A DNA stretch of 64,000 nt, from NCBI RefSeq assembly GCF_048323675.1, contig NZ_JBLWFK010000001.1, forward strand, positions 62,001 through 126,000. The letters are read 5' to 3'. The notes beneath the pieces are model-generated. The model saw only the letters and a list, made by a program, of their open reading frames with translations. It searched no databases and was not told the origin of the DNA. Below are positions 26,087 to 35,427 of the stretch, in pieces (position 1 is the first letter of the stretch; every line of letters begins with the position of its first letter). A program made the position numbers and the translations under genes. This DNA comes from Mangrovimicrobium sp048323675. GTDB taxonomy: Bacteria > Pseudomonadota > Gammaproteobacteria > Pseudomonadales > Halieaceae.

Positions 26087-27315
26087 AGGGCGTACTGGCG
26101 GTGACCATGCGCCTGGCCTGGCGCAACCTCTGGCGCAACTACCGGCGCACCCTGGTCATGCTGCTGGCGATAACCATCGGGGTGTGGGCAATGATTTTCA
26201 TGTCGGCCCTGATGCGCGGCATGACCGGCCAGCTGGTGCGCAACGGCCTGGAAAACCTGCCCGGCGAGGTACAGGTCCACAACCCGGCCTGGCGCGACGA
26301 CCCCAGCGTGGTCAACAGCATGCCCGCGCCCGGGGGAGAACTGCTGGCGGCCCTGGGGCAGCCGCCGGTGCAGGGCTGGGCCGCGCGGGTGCGGGTGCCG
26401 GCGGTCGTCGCCAGCGAGCGCGAGAGCCGCGGAGTTACCCTGCTCGGTGTCGATCCGCTGCAGGAGGCGTCGATCGGTGCTGTTCCCCATGTCATCGCCG
26501 AGGGCCGTTTCCTGCAGGGCCCGGACGACGACGGCATCGTGCTCGGCGCCAGTCTCGCCGACAAGCTCGACACCGGCCTCGGCAAGCGCGTGGTGGTAAT
26601 GTCGCAGGATCCCGAAAATAACGTCGCCGACCGCGGTATGCGCGTGGTCGGCATCTACCACGCGCGGCTGGAAGCCAGTGAGGAGCGCTTCGCCTACACC
26701 GGGCGGCAGGCCCTGCAGCGACTGCTCGGCATCGGCGGCGAGATTTCCGAGATCGCCGCGACCGCGCGGGACTACCGGCGTACGGCTCAGTGGCTACCCC
26801 AGATCGCTGCGGCGGCGGGCCCGGAGCTGGAGGTCCTGCCCTGGGTGCAGCTGGACCCCTACCTCGCCTCCATGCTGCAGGTGCAGGACGGCTTCAGCAT
26901 GATTTTCATCGTGGTGATCTTCGCTGTGCTGTCCTTCGGGCTGGTCAATACCCTGGCCATGGCGGTATTCGAGCGGGTGCGCGAACTCGGCCTGATGCAG
27001 GCGCTGGGCATGCGGCCGGGCGGCATACTGCTGCTGGTGCAACTGGAGAGCCTCTACCTGTTGCTGCTGGGCCTGGTCGCCGGCAATCTGCTGGCCTGGC
27101 TGTCGATCCGGCCGCTGCAGGACGGGATCGACCTGTCCGCGGTGGCCGAGGGCATGGCGATGATGGGGCTCGGTACTACCCTTTACCCCGCCCTGGAGCT
27201 GCGGGATATGCTGTTTTCCACTGCCGTGGTCGTGGTGCTGGGCTGCCTCGCGACCGCGCTGCCGGCCTGGCGCGCCGCTCGCCTCGACCCGGTGCGGGCC
27301 ATCAACAAGACCTGA
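26083..27315 (+). CDS. ABC transporter permease, FtsX/LolE-like (second)
   Basis: A 410-residue permease; GTG 26083 overlaps the previous stop. ATG 26107 is an alternative start. It repeats the architecture of its neighbour: RLAWRNLWRNYRRT and a membrane segment, a periplasmic domain, then LAMAVFERVRELGLMQALGM and two further membrane segments, ending in ATALPAWRAARLDPVRAINKT. The two permeases share the start motif AWRNLWR and are clearly distant paralogues, as LolC and LolE are. Together with the ATPase gene they form a complete exporter/extractor of MacB-Lol type. Confidence 0.9.
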   Translation: MKGVLAVTMRLAWRNLWRNYRRTLVMLLAITIGVWAMIFMSALMRGMTGQLVRNGLENLPGEVQVHNPAWRDDPSVVNSMPAPGGELLAALGQPPVQGWAARVRVPAVVASERESRGVTLLGVDPLQEASIGAVPHVIAEGRFLQGPDDDGIVLGASLADKLDTGLGKRVVVMSQDPENNVADRGMRVVGIYHARLEASEERFAYTGRQALQRLLGIGGEISEIAATARDYRRTAQWLPQIAAAAGPELEVLPWVQLDPYLASMLQVQDGFSMIFIVVIFAVLSFGLVNTLAMAVFERVRELGLMQALGMRPGGILLLVQLESLYLLLLGLVAGNLLAWLSIRPLQDGIDLSAVAEGMAMMGLGTTLYPALELRDMLFSTAVVVVLGCLATALPAWRAARLDPVRAINKT

Positions 27316-27327
27316 GGATAGCTGGCT

Positions 27328-28035
27328 ATGAGTGCAGTACAGTGCCGCGAGGTATCGCGAATCTTCCAGCAGGGCGAGACCCGGGTGCCCGGTCTCGACC
27401 GGGTCAGCGTGTCCATCGCGCCGGGGGAATTTGTCTGCCTGTCCGGGCCCTCGGGCTCGGGCAAGACCACCCTGCTCAATGTGATCGGCGCACTGGATAC
27501 GCCGGACAGCGGCGAGGTCTGCGTGGCCGGCGAGCAGCTGGGCCGGCTGTCGAAAGCGCAACTGGCGGAACTGCGCCTGCGGCGGATCGGCTTCGTCTTC
27601 CAGGCCTACAACCTGATCCCGGTGCTCACCGCCCGGGAAAACGTGGAGTTCGTGATGCAGGTGCAGGGCGTGGCGGCGGCACAGCGCCACGCGATCGCCG
27701 ACGAAGTCCTTCACGCGGTGGGCCTGCAGGGACTGGAGGAGCGGCGTCCCGCGCAACTCTCCGGTGGCCAGCAGCAGCGCGTGGCGGTGGCCAGGGCAAT
27801 CGCCAGCAAGCCGGCCCTGGTGCTGGCGGACGAGCCCACCGCCAATCTCGACAGCCACAGCGCCGCCCGGCTGATGGACCTGTTCGAACAGCTCAACAGC
27901 GAACGCGGGGTGACCTTTGTGATCGCCACCCACGACACCCGGGTAATGGGCTACGCGCGGCGCCTGCTGCACCTGCGCGACGGGCAGGTGATCTCCGACC
28001 AGCCCCAGGAGCCGCGGCGCATGGCGGTGGAGTGA
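27328..28035 (+). CDS. ABC transporter ATP-binding protein, LolD/MacB type
   Basis: A 235-residue ATPase. Walker A GPSGSGKTT, Q-loop FVFQAYNLIPVLTARENV (the usual LolD/MacB sequence), signature LSGGQQQRVAVARA, Walker B LVLADEPTANLD, and switch His in ATHDTRVM. It drives the two FtsX-type permeases before it. The gap to the permease is 12 bases and its stop overlaps the ATG of the next gene (TGATG), so it is part of the same operon. Confidence 0.95.
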   Translation: MSAVQCREVSRIFQQGETRVPGLDRVSVSIAPGEFVCLSGPSGSGKTTLLNVIGALDTPDSGEVCVAGEQLGRLSKAQLAELRLRRIGFVFQAYNLIPVLTARENVEFVMQVQGVAAAQRHAIADEVLHAVGLQGLEERRPAQLSGGQQQRVAVARAIASKPALVLADEPTANLDSHSAARLMDLFEQLNSERGVTFVIATHDTRVMGYARRLLHLRDGQVISDQPQEPRRMAVE

Positions 28036-29276
28036 TGCGCCGGATCGGCCTGCTCGGCCTGCTGCTGTCCTGTGGCGCCGCGGCGGGGGTACCCTTGCTG
28101 GACGGCGGCCATCTCAAGGGGCGTGCCCAGCTGGCGCAGTATCCCGATGACAGCCTGTTTCGCCAGCAACTGGGCGAATACGACGCCGGTGCAGCGGGGG
28201 TGGCCCGCCTGCGCTTTACCGGCGCCCGCGGCGGCTTCAGCTTCAATGCCGATTACCAGTTGATCGCCCAGTACGCGGAGCCGTTGGCGCTGCCTGTGAG
28301 CGGCGGGAGTTTCTACGACAGTGCCCGTGCCCCCGACGACCAGCGGCGCTGGTGGGACCTCACCGACGTGATCGAGCGCGACGAGGACTTCCTGCTGGAA
28401 CAGCGCCTGGATCGCCTCAACCTTACCTGGACCTCGGACAAGGCTGTCGTGCGCTTTGGTCGCCAGGCGGTGAGCTGGGGCAACGGGCTGATCTACACGC
28501 CGATGGACTTCCTCAATCCCTTCGACCCGGCCGCCGTGGATACCGAATACAAAGCGGGTGACGACATGCTCTACGCCCAGTACTTGCTGGATTCCGGGGA
28601 CGACCTGCAGTTCGTCAACGTGCAGCGCAGGGACGCGCAGGGCGATGTCAGCCAGGCGGTGAGTTCCACCGCCCTCAAGTTCCACGGTTTTGCCGCCACC
28701 CGCGAATACGACCTGCTGCTGGCGCAGCACTACGACGAGGCGGTCATCGGCGCCGGTGGCCTGTTGGATGTCGGCGAGGCGGTAGTGCGGGGCGACCTGG
28801 TGCTGAGCGACAGCGACGAGGGCTGGAAAGCCTCCCTGGTGCTGGACTGGACCTGGTCCTGGGCATGGCGCGGGCGCAATTTCAGTGCGGTGGCGGAGTA
28901 CTTTTTCAACGGCTTCGGCCTGCGCGAGTCGGACTATGACCTCGCCGCGCTGGAGACTGACGATGAGCTGGCGAGGCGGCTGGCGCGCGGCGAGCTGTTC
29001 ACCATCGGCCGGCACTATGCCGCCGGTTCACTGTTGCTGGAGTGGACCCCGCTGCTCAACCTCACCGGCAACCTGTTCTACAACCTCGGCGACGGCTCGG
29101 CGCTGGCGCAGGGTGTCGCCCAGTGGGATTTGGCGCAGAACTGGCAATTGCTGGGCGCGCTCAACCTGCCGCTGGGTCCCGAGGGCACGGAATACGGGGG
29201 ACTGGAGACCGCTTACGAGGGACTTACCCTGGGTACAGGTCCCTCGCTGTTCCTGCAGCTGGCCTGGTATTTCTGA
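28035..29276 (+). CDS. Outer-membrane beta-barrel protein of the Lol-like operon
   Basis: A 413-residue protein from ATG 28035, overlapping the ATPase stop. It has a signal peptide (MRRIGLLGLLLSCGAAAG) and alternating strands with many Trp and Tyr residues, for example LDRLNLTWTSDKAVVRFGRQ and VSWGNGLIYTPMDFLNPFDP. It ends in LFLQLAWYF, the terminal-aromatic signature of barrel proteins. The GRQ...WG...PMD.LNPF pattern resembles DUF1302/porin-like proteins found with lipid transport operons. I infer the outer-membrane end point of the pathway made by the LolA-like protein, permeases and ATPase. Confidence 0.82.
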   Translation: MRRIGLLGLLLSCGAAAGVPLLDGGHLKGRAQLAQYPDDSLFRQQLGEYDAGAAGVARLRFTGARGGFSFNADYQLIAQYAEPLALPVSGGSFYDSARAPDDQRRWWDLTDVIERDEDFLLEQRLDRLNLTWTSDKAVVRFGRQAVSWGNGLIYTPMDFLNPFDPAAVDTEYKAGDDMLYAQYLLDSGDDLQFVNVQRRDAQGDVSQAVSSTALKFHGFAATREYDLLLAQHYDEAVIGAGGLLDVGEAVVRGDLVLSDSDEGWKASLVLDWTWSWAWRGRNFSAVAEYFFNGFGLRESDYDLAALETDDELARRLARGELFTIGRHYAAGSLLLEWTPLLNLTGNLFYNLGDGSALAQGVAQWDLAQNWQLLGALNLPLGPEGTEYGGLETAYEGLTLGTGPSLFLQLAWYF

Positions 29277-29294
29277 CGCCGGCCGCGCCGCTGC

Positions 29295-29927
29295 TCAGGC
29301 TGCGGCGAGCCCGAGTTCGGCCTTCGCCCGGCTGAGGTAGGCCTGGAGGTTTGCCAGCGCCGGGTCGGGCTGCGCCTCGATCCAGCCGGAAAAACTCTCG
29401 CAGGCCACCATGTCGATATCGGCGAAGGTCAGCGAATCCCCGACCAGCCACTCGCGGTCGGCCAGCACCGCGTCCATGGCTTTCCACATTTCACCGAGCC
29501 GGAAGCGGCCGCGTTCGGCGAGGGCGGGAATCTGCTCGATGGGCACCGGTCCGGGCAGGGCGCGGTTGGCGAATACCGGGTTGGCATTGCGGAAGGTTTC
29601 GGCGATGGCGCCTAGCAGGTCGAGGTACAGCCGGTGATCCCAACTGATCACCTGGGCCCGCTCCAGCGCCGTTGTGCCCATCAGGGGCTTTTGCGGGAAG
29701 GTCTCCTCGAGGAAGGCGCAGATGCCGATGACCTCGGTGAGGATGACACCGTCTTCCAATACCAGTGCCGGCACGGTCATTGCGGGCACGATGGCGCGGT
29801 ACTCGTCGCGCAGGTGCTCCGCTTTCATCAGGTTGACCTGGGTGGTGTCGAGGGAAACGCCCTTGTATTTCAGGAACAGGTCCAGGCGCATGGGATTGGG
29901 GGCGGGCTCGAAGGTATACAGTTTCAT
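29295..29927 (-). CDS. Glutathione S-transferase family protein
   Basis: From ATG 29927, 210 residues, with AGGAG upstream. The N-terminal thioredoxin-like domain starts MKLYTFEPAPNPMRLDLFLK, followed by the cis-Pro segment MTVPALVLEDGVILTEVIGI with the Glu-Val instead of the usual Glu-Ser pair. The C-terminal helical domain has LVGDSLTFADIDMVACESF, the N-capping box of GSTs. It probably conjugates or reduces hydrophobic electrophiles with glutathione in the cytosol. The frame upstream to 30038 is not supported. It converges on the Lol-like operon. Confidence 0.9.
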   Translation of the reverse strand: MKLYTFEPAPNPMRLDLFLKYKGVSLDTTQVNLMKAEHLRDEYRAIVPAMTVPALVLEDGVILTEVIGICAFLEETFPQKPLMGTTALERAQVISWDHRLYLDLLGAIAETFRNANPVFANRALPGPVPIEQIPALAERGRFRLGEMWKAMDAVLADREWLVGDSLTFADIDMVACESFSGWIEAQPDPALANLQAYLSRAKAELGLAAA

Positions 29928-30113
29928 CGCTGGTGGCTCTCCTGAAGGCTGACCTGCAATACTAGCCGATTCGTACACCAGTGCCAGCGCGGCAGCCGGT
30001 GCTCGCGTAAACGGCGGATTTGCCGGGTTTGGCGCCAAGTTCCAGCCGGCCCTTTTTCCCTCGCCGGATTAGTGGCTATAATGCGCGCCAAACTTGCAAA
30101 AGGATCTTTCGCG

Positions 30114-30536
30114 ATGACCCGTATTGCTATCACCCTCGGCGCACTGCTCGTGGCCTTTGCCGCCAGTGCAGTCGAGCTGTCCGATGCCCAGCGCGCCGAT
30201 ATCGAAGAGCGCATCAAACCGGTAGGCGAAGTTTGCATGCAGGGCGATTCCAGCTGTGGCGGCGCCGCTGCCGCGGCGGCCAGTGGTCCGCGTTCCGGCA
30301 AGGATGTCTTCGACAGCGCCTGCATGGCCTGCCACTCCACCGGCGCCGGCGGCGCACCCAAAATGGGTGACGTGGCAGCCTGGGTAGATCGCATCGCCAA
30401 GGGCATGGATACCCTGCACCAGCACGGCCTCCAGGGCGTGCCCGGTACCGGTATGATCGCCAAGGGCGGTTGCATGAGCTGTTCCGACGAAGAGGTGATG
30501 GCTGCCGTCGACTACATGGTGGAGAACAGCCAGTAA
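30114..30536 (+). CDS. Cytochrome c5-type periplasmic monoheme cytochrome
   Basis: From ATG 30114, 140 residues with a signal peptide ending near ASAVE. Heme motif CMACH at 70-74, Met114 in TGMIAKGG as likely sixth ligand, then CMSCSDEEV with a second Cys pair (Cys120, Cys123), which is characteristic of cytochrome c5. A second Cys pair (41 and 48) lies in the N-terminal extension. It is an electron carrier of the periplasm, typically to terminal oxidases. AAAGGA precedes the start, and a strong terminator follows. Confidence 0.93.
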   Translation: MTRIAITLGALLVAFAASAVELSDAQRADIEERIKPVGEVCMQGDSSCGGAAAAAASGPRSGKDVFDSACMACHSTGAGGAPKMGDVAAWVDRIAKGMDTLHQHGLQGVPGTGMIAKGGCMSCSDEEVMAAVDYMVENSQ

Positions 30537-30564
30537 TCCACCGGGCCCGCCCGTTCTGTCCCCC

Positions 30565-30590
30565 AAGCCGCGGCCTGTCGCGGCTTTTTT
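30565..30590 (+). terminator. Intrinsic terminator after the cytochrome c5 gene
   Basis: Perfect 8-bp stem AAGCCGCG (30565-30572) and CGCGGCTT (30579-30586), loop GCCTGT, followed by T to 30590. It is 28 bases after the stop. Confidence 0.85.
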
Positions 30591-30655
30591 GTTTCTGCCC
30601 CCGCCCGGGGGCCTGCTGCTACACTCTGTAACCGGAAACTCAGGAGTACCCCGTC

Positions 30656-31774
30656 ATGCTGCGGATTTGCCTCGCCGCCCCGCTGGCTTTATTGCTGTTG
30701 GCCTGCTCCGAAGATGCGCCACCGCCGATGCTGCCGGAGGTTTTCGTCGCCCCGGTTGTCGAGGAGCCCTACCAGCCCCGCCGTGAATACGTGGGACGCC
30801 TGCGCGCCCAGGACGATGTCGCCATCCAGGCCCGGGTTTCCGGCTACGTGCAGAGCCGCGACTTTACCGAGGGGCAGATTGTCCACGAGGGGGATGTGCT
30901 CTATACCCTGGATTCTTCCGAGTACGACGCCGCCCTCGCCCGGGCCCGGGCAGAGCTGGCTGCGGCGGAAGCGGCGAAAACCAACGCCGACCGCAACCAG
31001 GCGCGCGGGCTGGAACTGCTGCCCAAAGGCGCCATCTCCCAGTCGGAAATGGACAGCCTGACCGCGGCCAAGCTGGACGCCGATGCCCGGCTCAAGTCCG
31101 CCCAGGCCCAGGTCACCAGCGCCGAGGTGAATCTCGGCTTTACCACCATCCGCGCGCCGATCACCGGCCGCACCGGCCGCAGCGTGGTCAGTGTCGGCGA
31201 CCTGGTGGGGCCGACCACCGGCGACCTTACCAGCCTGGTGAGCATCGACCCGATCCACGCGGTGTTCACGGTGAGCGAGGCGACCTACGTCAAGGCCCTC
31301 GCCCAGGACCTGCAGCAGGATATCCCCAGCGACGCCCTGAGCCAGCAGGAGGTGACCCTGGAGCTCGGCAACGGGCTGCTGTACCCGGAAGTGGGGCGCA
31401 TCGACTACCGTTCCAATCGCGTCGACCCGGAAACCGGCACCCTGGAGGCGCGGGCGCTGATTCCCAATCCCCACGCGCTGCTGGTGCCGGGGCAGTACGT
31501 GCGGGTGATCCTGCGCAAACCCGACCTGGTCGATGGCCTGTTTGTGCCGCAGGCGGCGGTGCAGGCGGACCAACTCGGCAGTTTTGTCCTCGCGGTGAAC
31601 GCGCAGGACACCGTGGAGCGGCGCAACGTGCAGCTTGGCATGCGCATGGATGACCTGGTCGCGGTGACCGGCGACATCAGGGAGGGTGAACGGGTTATCG
31701 TCCGCGGCCTGCAGCAGGTGCGCGCGGGGATGCCGGTGCAGGTCCACCTGCTCGAAGCGCCCGCCGAGGAATGA
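30656..31774 (+). CDS. RND efflux periplasmic adaptor (membrane fusion protein)
   Basis: A 372-residue lipoprotein (lipobox LLLAC, Cys at about 17) of the AcrA/MexA family. It has a lipoyl half (VAIQARVSGYVQ), a coiled-coil hairpin (about 95-160, rich in Ala/Glu: ARARAELAAAEAAKTNADRN), the second lipoyl half (VNLGFTTIRAPITGR), and a C-terminal beta-barrel with VPQAAVQ. It joins the inner-membrane pump to a TolC-type channel, which is not encoded nearby. The pump gene starts 13 bases after its stop. Confidence 0.95.
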   Translation: MLRICLAAPLALLLLACSEDAPPPMLPEVFVAPVVEEPYQPRREYVGRLRAQDDVAIQARVSGYVQSRDFTEGQIVHEGDVLYTLDSSEYDAALARARAELAAAEAAKTNADRNQARGLELLPKGAISQSEMDSLTAAKLDADARLKSAQAQVTSAEVNLGFTTIRAPITGRTGRSVVSVGDLVGPTTGDLTSLVSIDPIHAVFTVSEATYVKALAQDLQQDIPSDALSQQEVTLELGNGLLYPEVGRIDYRSNRVDPETGTLEARALIPNPHALLVPGQYVRVILRKPDLVDGLFVPQAAVQADQLGSFVLAVNAQDTVERRNVQLGMRMDDLVAVTGDIREGERVIVRGLQQVRAGMPVQVHLLEAPAEE

Positions 31775-31787
31775 GGTCCCTTTTCCA

Positions 31788-34700
31788 ATGAATGCCAGTT
31801 TCTTTATCCACCGCCCCAAGTTCGCCATGGTGGTGGCGATCGTCCTCAGCCTGGCCGGCCTGCTGGCGATGAAAGGCCTGCCGATCAACGAATACCCCGC
31901 GATTTCCCCGGTGAGCATCGTGGTCTCCGCGCACTACGCCGGCGCTTCGGCGGAAGTCGTCGAGGCCACCGTCGGCCAGCCGATCGAGGATGCGGTCAAC
32001 GGCGTGGAAGACATGATCTACATGAGTTCCAAGAGCGCCAACGACGGCAGCTACAGCCTGACGGTGACCTTCAAGGTCGGTGCGGACCCGGATATGGCCC
32101 TGGTGCGGGTGCAGAACCGGGTCAAGCGCGCCGAGCCCTCGCTGCCCTCGGAGGTCACCGCGGTTGGCCTCACCGTGGTGGAGCGCTCGCCGGACATGCT
32201 GAAGATCATCAGTTTCCAGACCGCCGATGAATCGCTGGATTACAAGTTCATCTCCAACTACGTGAAGATCAACATCGCCGGTGCGCTGTCGCGAATCGAC
32301 GGTGTTTCCTCGGTGTCGATCCTCGGCGCGGCGGATTACTCCATGCGCCTGTGGCTGGACCCGGACAAGATGGCCGCGCTGAAGTTGTCGGTGCAGGACA
32401 TCGCGTCCGCGCTGCGCGAGCAGAACGTCCAGGTGGCGGCGGGCAAGATCGGCGCGCCGCCCTTCGAGGGCAGCCTGCAGACCGAGTACACCCTGCGCAC
32501 CCAGGGGCGGCTGCAGGAAGAGGAGGAGTTCCGCAATATCGTCCTGCGCGCCCGTGCCGATGGCTCGGCGATCTACCTCAAGGACGTCGCCCGGGTCGAG
32601 TTGGGCCAGGCCAGCTACGACATTGTCGGTGAAACCGACGGCCGCCCGGCAGTCAACCTCGCCCTCTACCAGATGGCCAACGTCAACGCCCTCGAAGTGG
32701 GCGCGAAGGTCGACGAGGTGGTGGCCGCCCTGGCCCGGGACTTCCCCCAGGGCATGGAGTACAGCATCGGCTACGACACCACCCGCTATGTCTCCACCGC
32801 GGTCAACCAGGTGATCGAGGCGCTGTTCCAGGCGGTGGCGCTGGTGATTGCCGTCACCTTTATATTCCTCGGCAACTGGCGGGCGGCGCTGGTGCCGAGT
32901 ATCGCCATACCGGTCTCCCTGATCTCCAGCTTCAGTGTGCTGATGCTGGCCGGCATGAGCATCAACACCATCACCCTGTTCGGCCTGATCCTCGCCATCG
33001 GTATCGTAGTGGACGACGCCATCCTGGTGGTGGAGAACTGCGACCGCCACATGCACGAGGACCCGACCATGTCCCCCGCGCGGGCCGCGGAAATCACCAT
33101 GCGCGAAGTGGGCGGGGCGATTATCGCCACTACCCTGGTACTGCTGGCGGTGTTCGTGCCGGTGGCGCTGCTGCCCGGAATCACCGGGGTGATGTACCGC
33201 CAGTTTGCGGTGACCATCTGCGTCGCGGTGGTGTTTTCCTCCGTGGTGGCGCTGACCCTGAGCCCGGCGCTGTGCAGCCTGCTGTTGCGCGCCGGCGGCA
33301 AGAGCAAGGACGCCGCCTGGTACCAGCGCTTCAACAGTGGCTTCGGCGCCCTCACCAGCCGCTACGACGGCGCGGTGGGCGGGGTGCTGCGTCGGCTGCG
33401 CCTGGTGGTGCTGGTGTTTATCGCCTGGATGGGAGCGACCCTGTTCGGTTTCGCCACCACGCCCACCGGTTTTGTCCCCTCCGAGGACAAGGGCGTGATG
33501 TTCGTCAACGTGCAGCTGCCGGACGCCTCCTCCCTGACCCGGACCCGCTCCGCCATGGACAAGATGACCGCGATCCTGCGCGAGGACCCGGCGGTGGAAT
33601 CGGTTACCGCGGTAACCGGGTTTTCCATCCTGTCCGGCGCCCACGCCAGCAATGCTGGCACCATGTTCGTGGTGCTGAAACCCTGGGACCAGCGCAAGCA
33701 GCCGGGGCTGAGCGTGTTCAGCCTGACCCAGCGGATCAATGTTGCCGCGCGCATGCAGGTGCCCGAGGCGTCGATATTCGCCATGGCGCCGCCCGCCATT
33801 CCCGGCGTCGGCGCCGTCGGCGGGCTGGAGATGATGCTGCAGGACACCCTGTCGCGTTCGCCCGCGGAAATGGCCGTGGCGCTCAACAACCTGGTTGTCG
33901 AGGCCAACCAGGACCCGGCGCTGACCGGGGTATTCAGTTCCTTCCGCGCCAACGTGCCGCAGTACTATATCGACGTGGACCGGGTGAAGGCGAAAAACCT
34001 CGGCGTGACCCTGACCGAGATTTTCGCCACCCTGCAGGCGCAGATGGGCTCCCTGTACATCAACGATTTCAACAAGTTCGGCCAGACCTACCAGGTGGTC
34101 ATGCAGGCCGAATCCGCCTTCCGCTCCGACCTCGACGACCTCGACCGCTACTATGTGAAGTCCACCTCCGGCGAGATGGTCCCGCTGAGTGCGCTGGTGA
34201 CGACCCGGCCTATCCTCGGACCCGACGTGCTGACCCGCTTCAACCTGTTCCGCGCGGCACCGGTGCAAATGACCGTCGCCCCCGGCCACAGCAGCGGCGA
34301 GGCCATGCAGGCTATGGAACGGGTCGCCGACCGGGTGCTGCCGCGGGGCTACGCCCACGAATGGACCGGCATGGCCTTCCAGGAGCGCGAGGCGGGCAAT
34401 ACCGCGGCCTACGCCTACCTGCTGGCGCTGGTCTTCGTCTACCTGTTCCTGGTGGCGCAGTACGAGAGCTGGTCCATTCCCTTCGCCATCATCCTGGTGG
34501 TGCCGATGGCGGTGGGCGGCGCCCTGCTGGCGCTGAACCTCGTCGGCGCGGCGCTCAACCTCTACGCGCAAATTGGCATCGTGCTGCTGATCAGCATGGC
34601 GGCGAAGAACGCGATTCTCATCGTCGAATTCGCCCGCCACCGGCGCGAGCAGGAGGGCGAGGGCATCCTCGAGGCCGCGCGCAACGCGGGCCGCCTGCGC

Positions 34701-34937
34701 TTCCGCGCGGTGAGCATGACCGCGCTGTCCTTCATCCTCGGCATCTTGCCGCTGGTGCTCGCCTCCGGCGCCGGCGCCTATGGCCAGCGCGCCCTCGGGG
34801 TGACGGTCTTCGGCGGCATGCTGGCGGCGCTGCTGGTGGGAACGCTGTTTATCCCGGGGTTCTACGCGATCATCCAGACCTGGCGGGAGCGGGTGAAAAG
34901 CCGGCTGGGGATGAAGGTGCCGGATTCGCCGCAGTAA
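31788..34937 (+). CDS. RND efflux pump, hydrophobe/amphiphile exporter (HAE1) family
   Basis: From ATG 31788, 1049 residues, as usual for AcrB/MexB. It has the first membrane helix (FAMVVAIVLSLAGLLAMKGLP), porter-domain start PAISPVSIVVSAHYAGA, and the fourth helix with GIVVDDAILVVENCDRHM, whose two Asp residues are the proton-relay pair. A second half repeats the layout and ends in AKNAILIVEFARHRREQEG. It exports drugs, detergents or other amphiphiles by proton antiport. The frame runs upstream to 31686, but that part lies inside the adaptor gene. Operon with the adaptor. Confidence 0.96.
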   Translation: MNASFFIHRPKFAMVVAIVLSLAGLLAMKGLPINEYPAISPVSIVVSAHYAGASAEVVEATVGQPIEDAVNGVEDMIYMSSKSANDGSYSLTVTFKVGADPDMALVRVQNRVKRAEPSLPSEVTAVGLTVVERSPDMLKIISFQTADESLDYKFISNYVKINIAGALSRIDGVSSVSILGAADYSMRLWLDPDKMAALKLSVQDIASALREQNVQVAAGKIGAPPFEGSLQTEYTLRTQGRLQEEEEFRNIVLRARADGSAIYLKDVARVELGQASYDIVGETDGRPAVNLALYQMANVNALEVGAKVDEVVAALARDFPQGMEYSIGYDTTRYVSTAVNQVIEALFQAVALVIAVTFIFLGNWRAALVPSIAIPVSLISSFSVLMLAGMSINTITLFGLILAIGIVVDDAILVVENCDRHMHEDPTMSPARAAEITMREVGGAIIATTLVLLAVFVPVALLPGITGVMYRQFAVTICVAVVFSSVVALTLSPALCSLLLRAGGKSKDAAWYQRFNSGFGALTSRYDGAVGGVLRRLRLVVLVFIAWMGATLFGFATTPTGFVPSEDKGVMFVNVQLPDASSLTRTRSAMDKMTAILREDPAVESVTAVTGFSILSGAHASNAGTMFVVLKPWDQRKQPGLSVFSLTQRINVAARMQVPEASIFAMAPPAIPGVGAVGGLEMMLQDTLSRSPAEMAVALNNLVVEANQDPALTGVFSSFRANVPQYYIDVDRVKAKNLGVTLTEIFATLQAQMGSLYINDFNKFGQTYQVVMQAESAFRSDLDDLDRYYVKSTSGEMVPLSALVTTRPILGPDVLTRFNLFRAAPVQMTVAPGHSSGEAMQAMERVADRVLPRGYAHEWTGMAFQEREAGNTAAYAYLLALVFVYLFLVAQYESWSIPFAIILVVPMAVGGALLALNLVGAALNLYAQIGIVLLISMAAKNAILIVEFARHRREQEGEGILEAARNAGRLRFRAVSMTALSFILGILPLVLASGAGAYGQRALGVTVFGGMLAALLVGTLFIPGFYAIIQTWRERVKSRLGMKVPDSPQ

Positions 34938-34945
34938 GTTGACCT

Positions 34946-34975
34946 GGCGTTTGGCGGCTTGACGTTTGGCGGCCT
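34946..34975 (+). repeat. Two tandem 15-bp repeats
   Basis: GGCGTTTGGCGGCTT (34946-34960) and GACGTTTGGCGGCCT (34961-34975) differ at two positions. They lie between the RND pump stop and the inverted-repeat element. Confidence 0.5.
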
Positions 34976-34985
34976 GGCGGCCGCT

Positions 34986-35236
34986 GCGTGGCCTGTGGGT
35001 GGGAAGGCTCTTTTACTCCATTGCGGGCGCTTGCGGCGCGTTGGCCTTTGGGTGCCCGGAAGAGTCGCTTGGCTGCGAGGCTTTGAATGGGTCCTGGGAT
35101 TACATGCTACATGGCTCCACGGTAGCTGGTGTGGTGGGCTGGCGCATCGCGGGGGTGAGGTGGTTCCGCTTGGGGATCGAGTTCGCACCGACGCCCTCCA
35201 AGTCCGTAAAAGAGCCTTCCCACCCACTGGCAACGC
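34986..35236. mobile_element. 251-bp element bounded by long inverted repeats (MITE-like or REP-like)
   Basis: The left arm 34986-35016 and right arm 35206-35236 are inverted copies over 31 bp with two mismatches; the inner 22 bp are identical (left arm contains GGGTGGGAAGGCTCTTTTAC). The 189-bp interior has no convincing coding sequence; the short frames crossing it read out the palindromic arms as spurious peptides. No target duplication is visible at the outer ends. The whole gap between the RND pump (ends 34937) and rep (ends 35428) is otherwise non-coding and shows nothing else I can name. Confidence 0.6.
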
Positions 35237-35427
35237 GGGAGTGAACCAGGGCATTAGCGCTCTGGTCTCGTTTCCGGTTTGCTGAATTGTGGATTCAGTC
35301 TCTGCACTTTACCATCGCCGATAAGCAAGTCAGACCGGGATTCCGTCAGCTGTCGTTTGGCACCCGGCGCCAATGCCGCGGCCGCAAGGCCGCCACCGAC
35401 CGAGTAAAAACCAACTTCGCGGCCAGG

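Noticed and set aside
31695..34640. 981-codon minus-strand frame
   Set aside because: Antisense shadow of the RND pump, rich in His/Gln/Arg/Gly as expected for the reverse of GC-rich coding DNA.
34862..35254. Short frames on both strands around the inverted repeats
   Set aside because: They read through the palindromic arms and give mirror peptides; no start signals or family resemblance.
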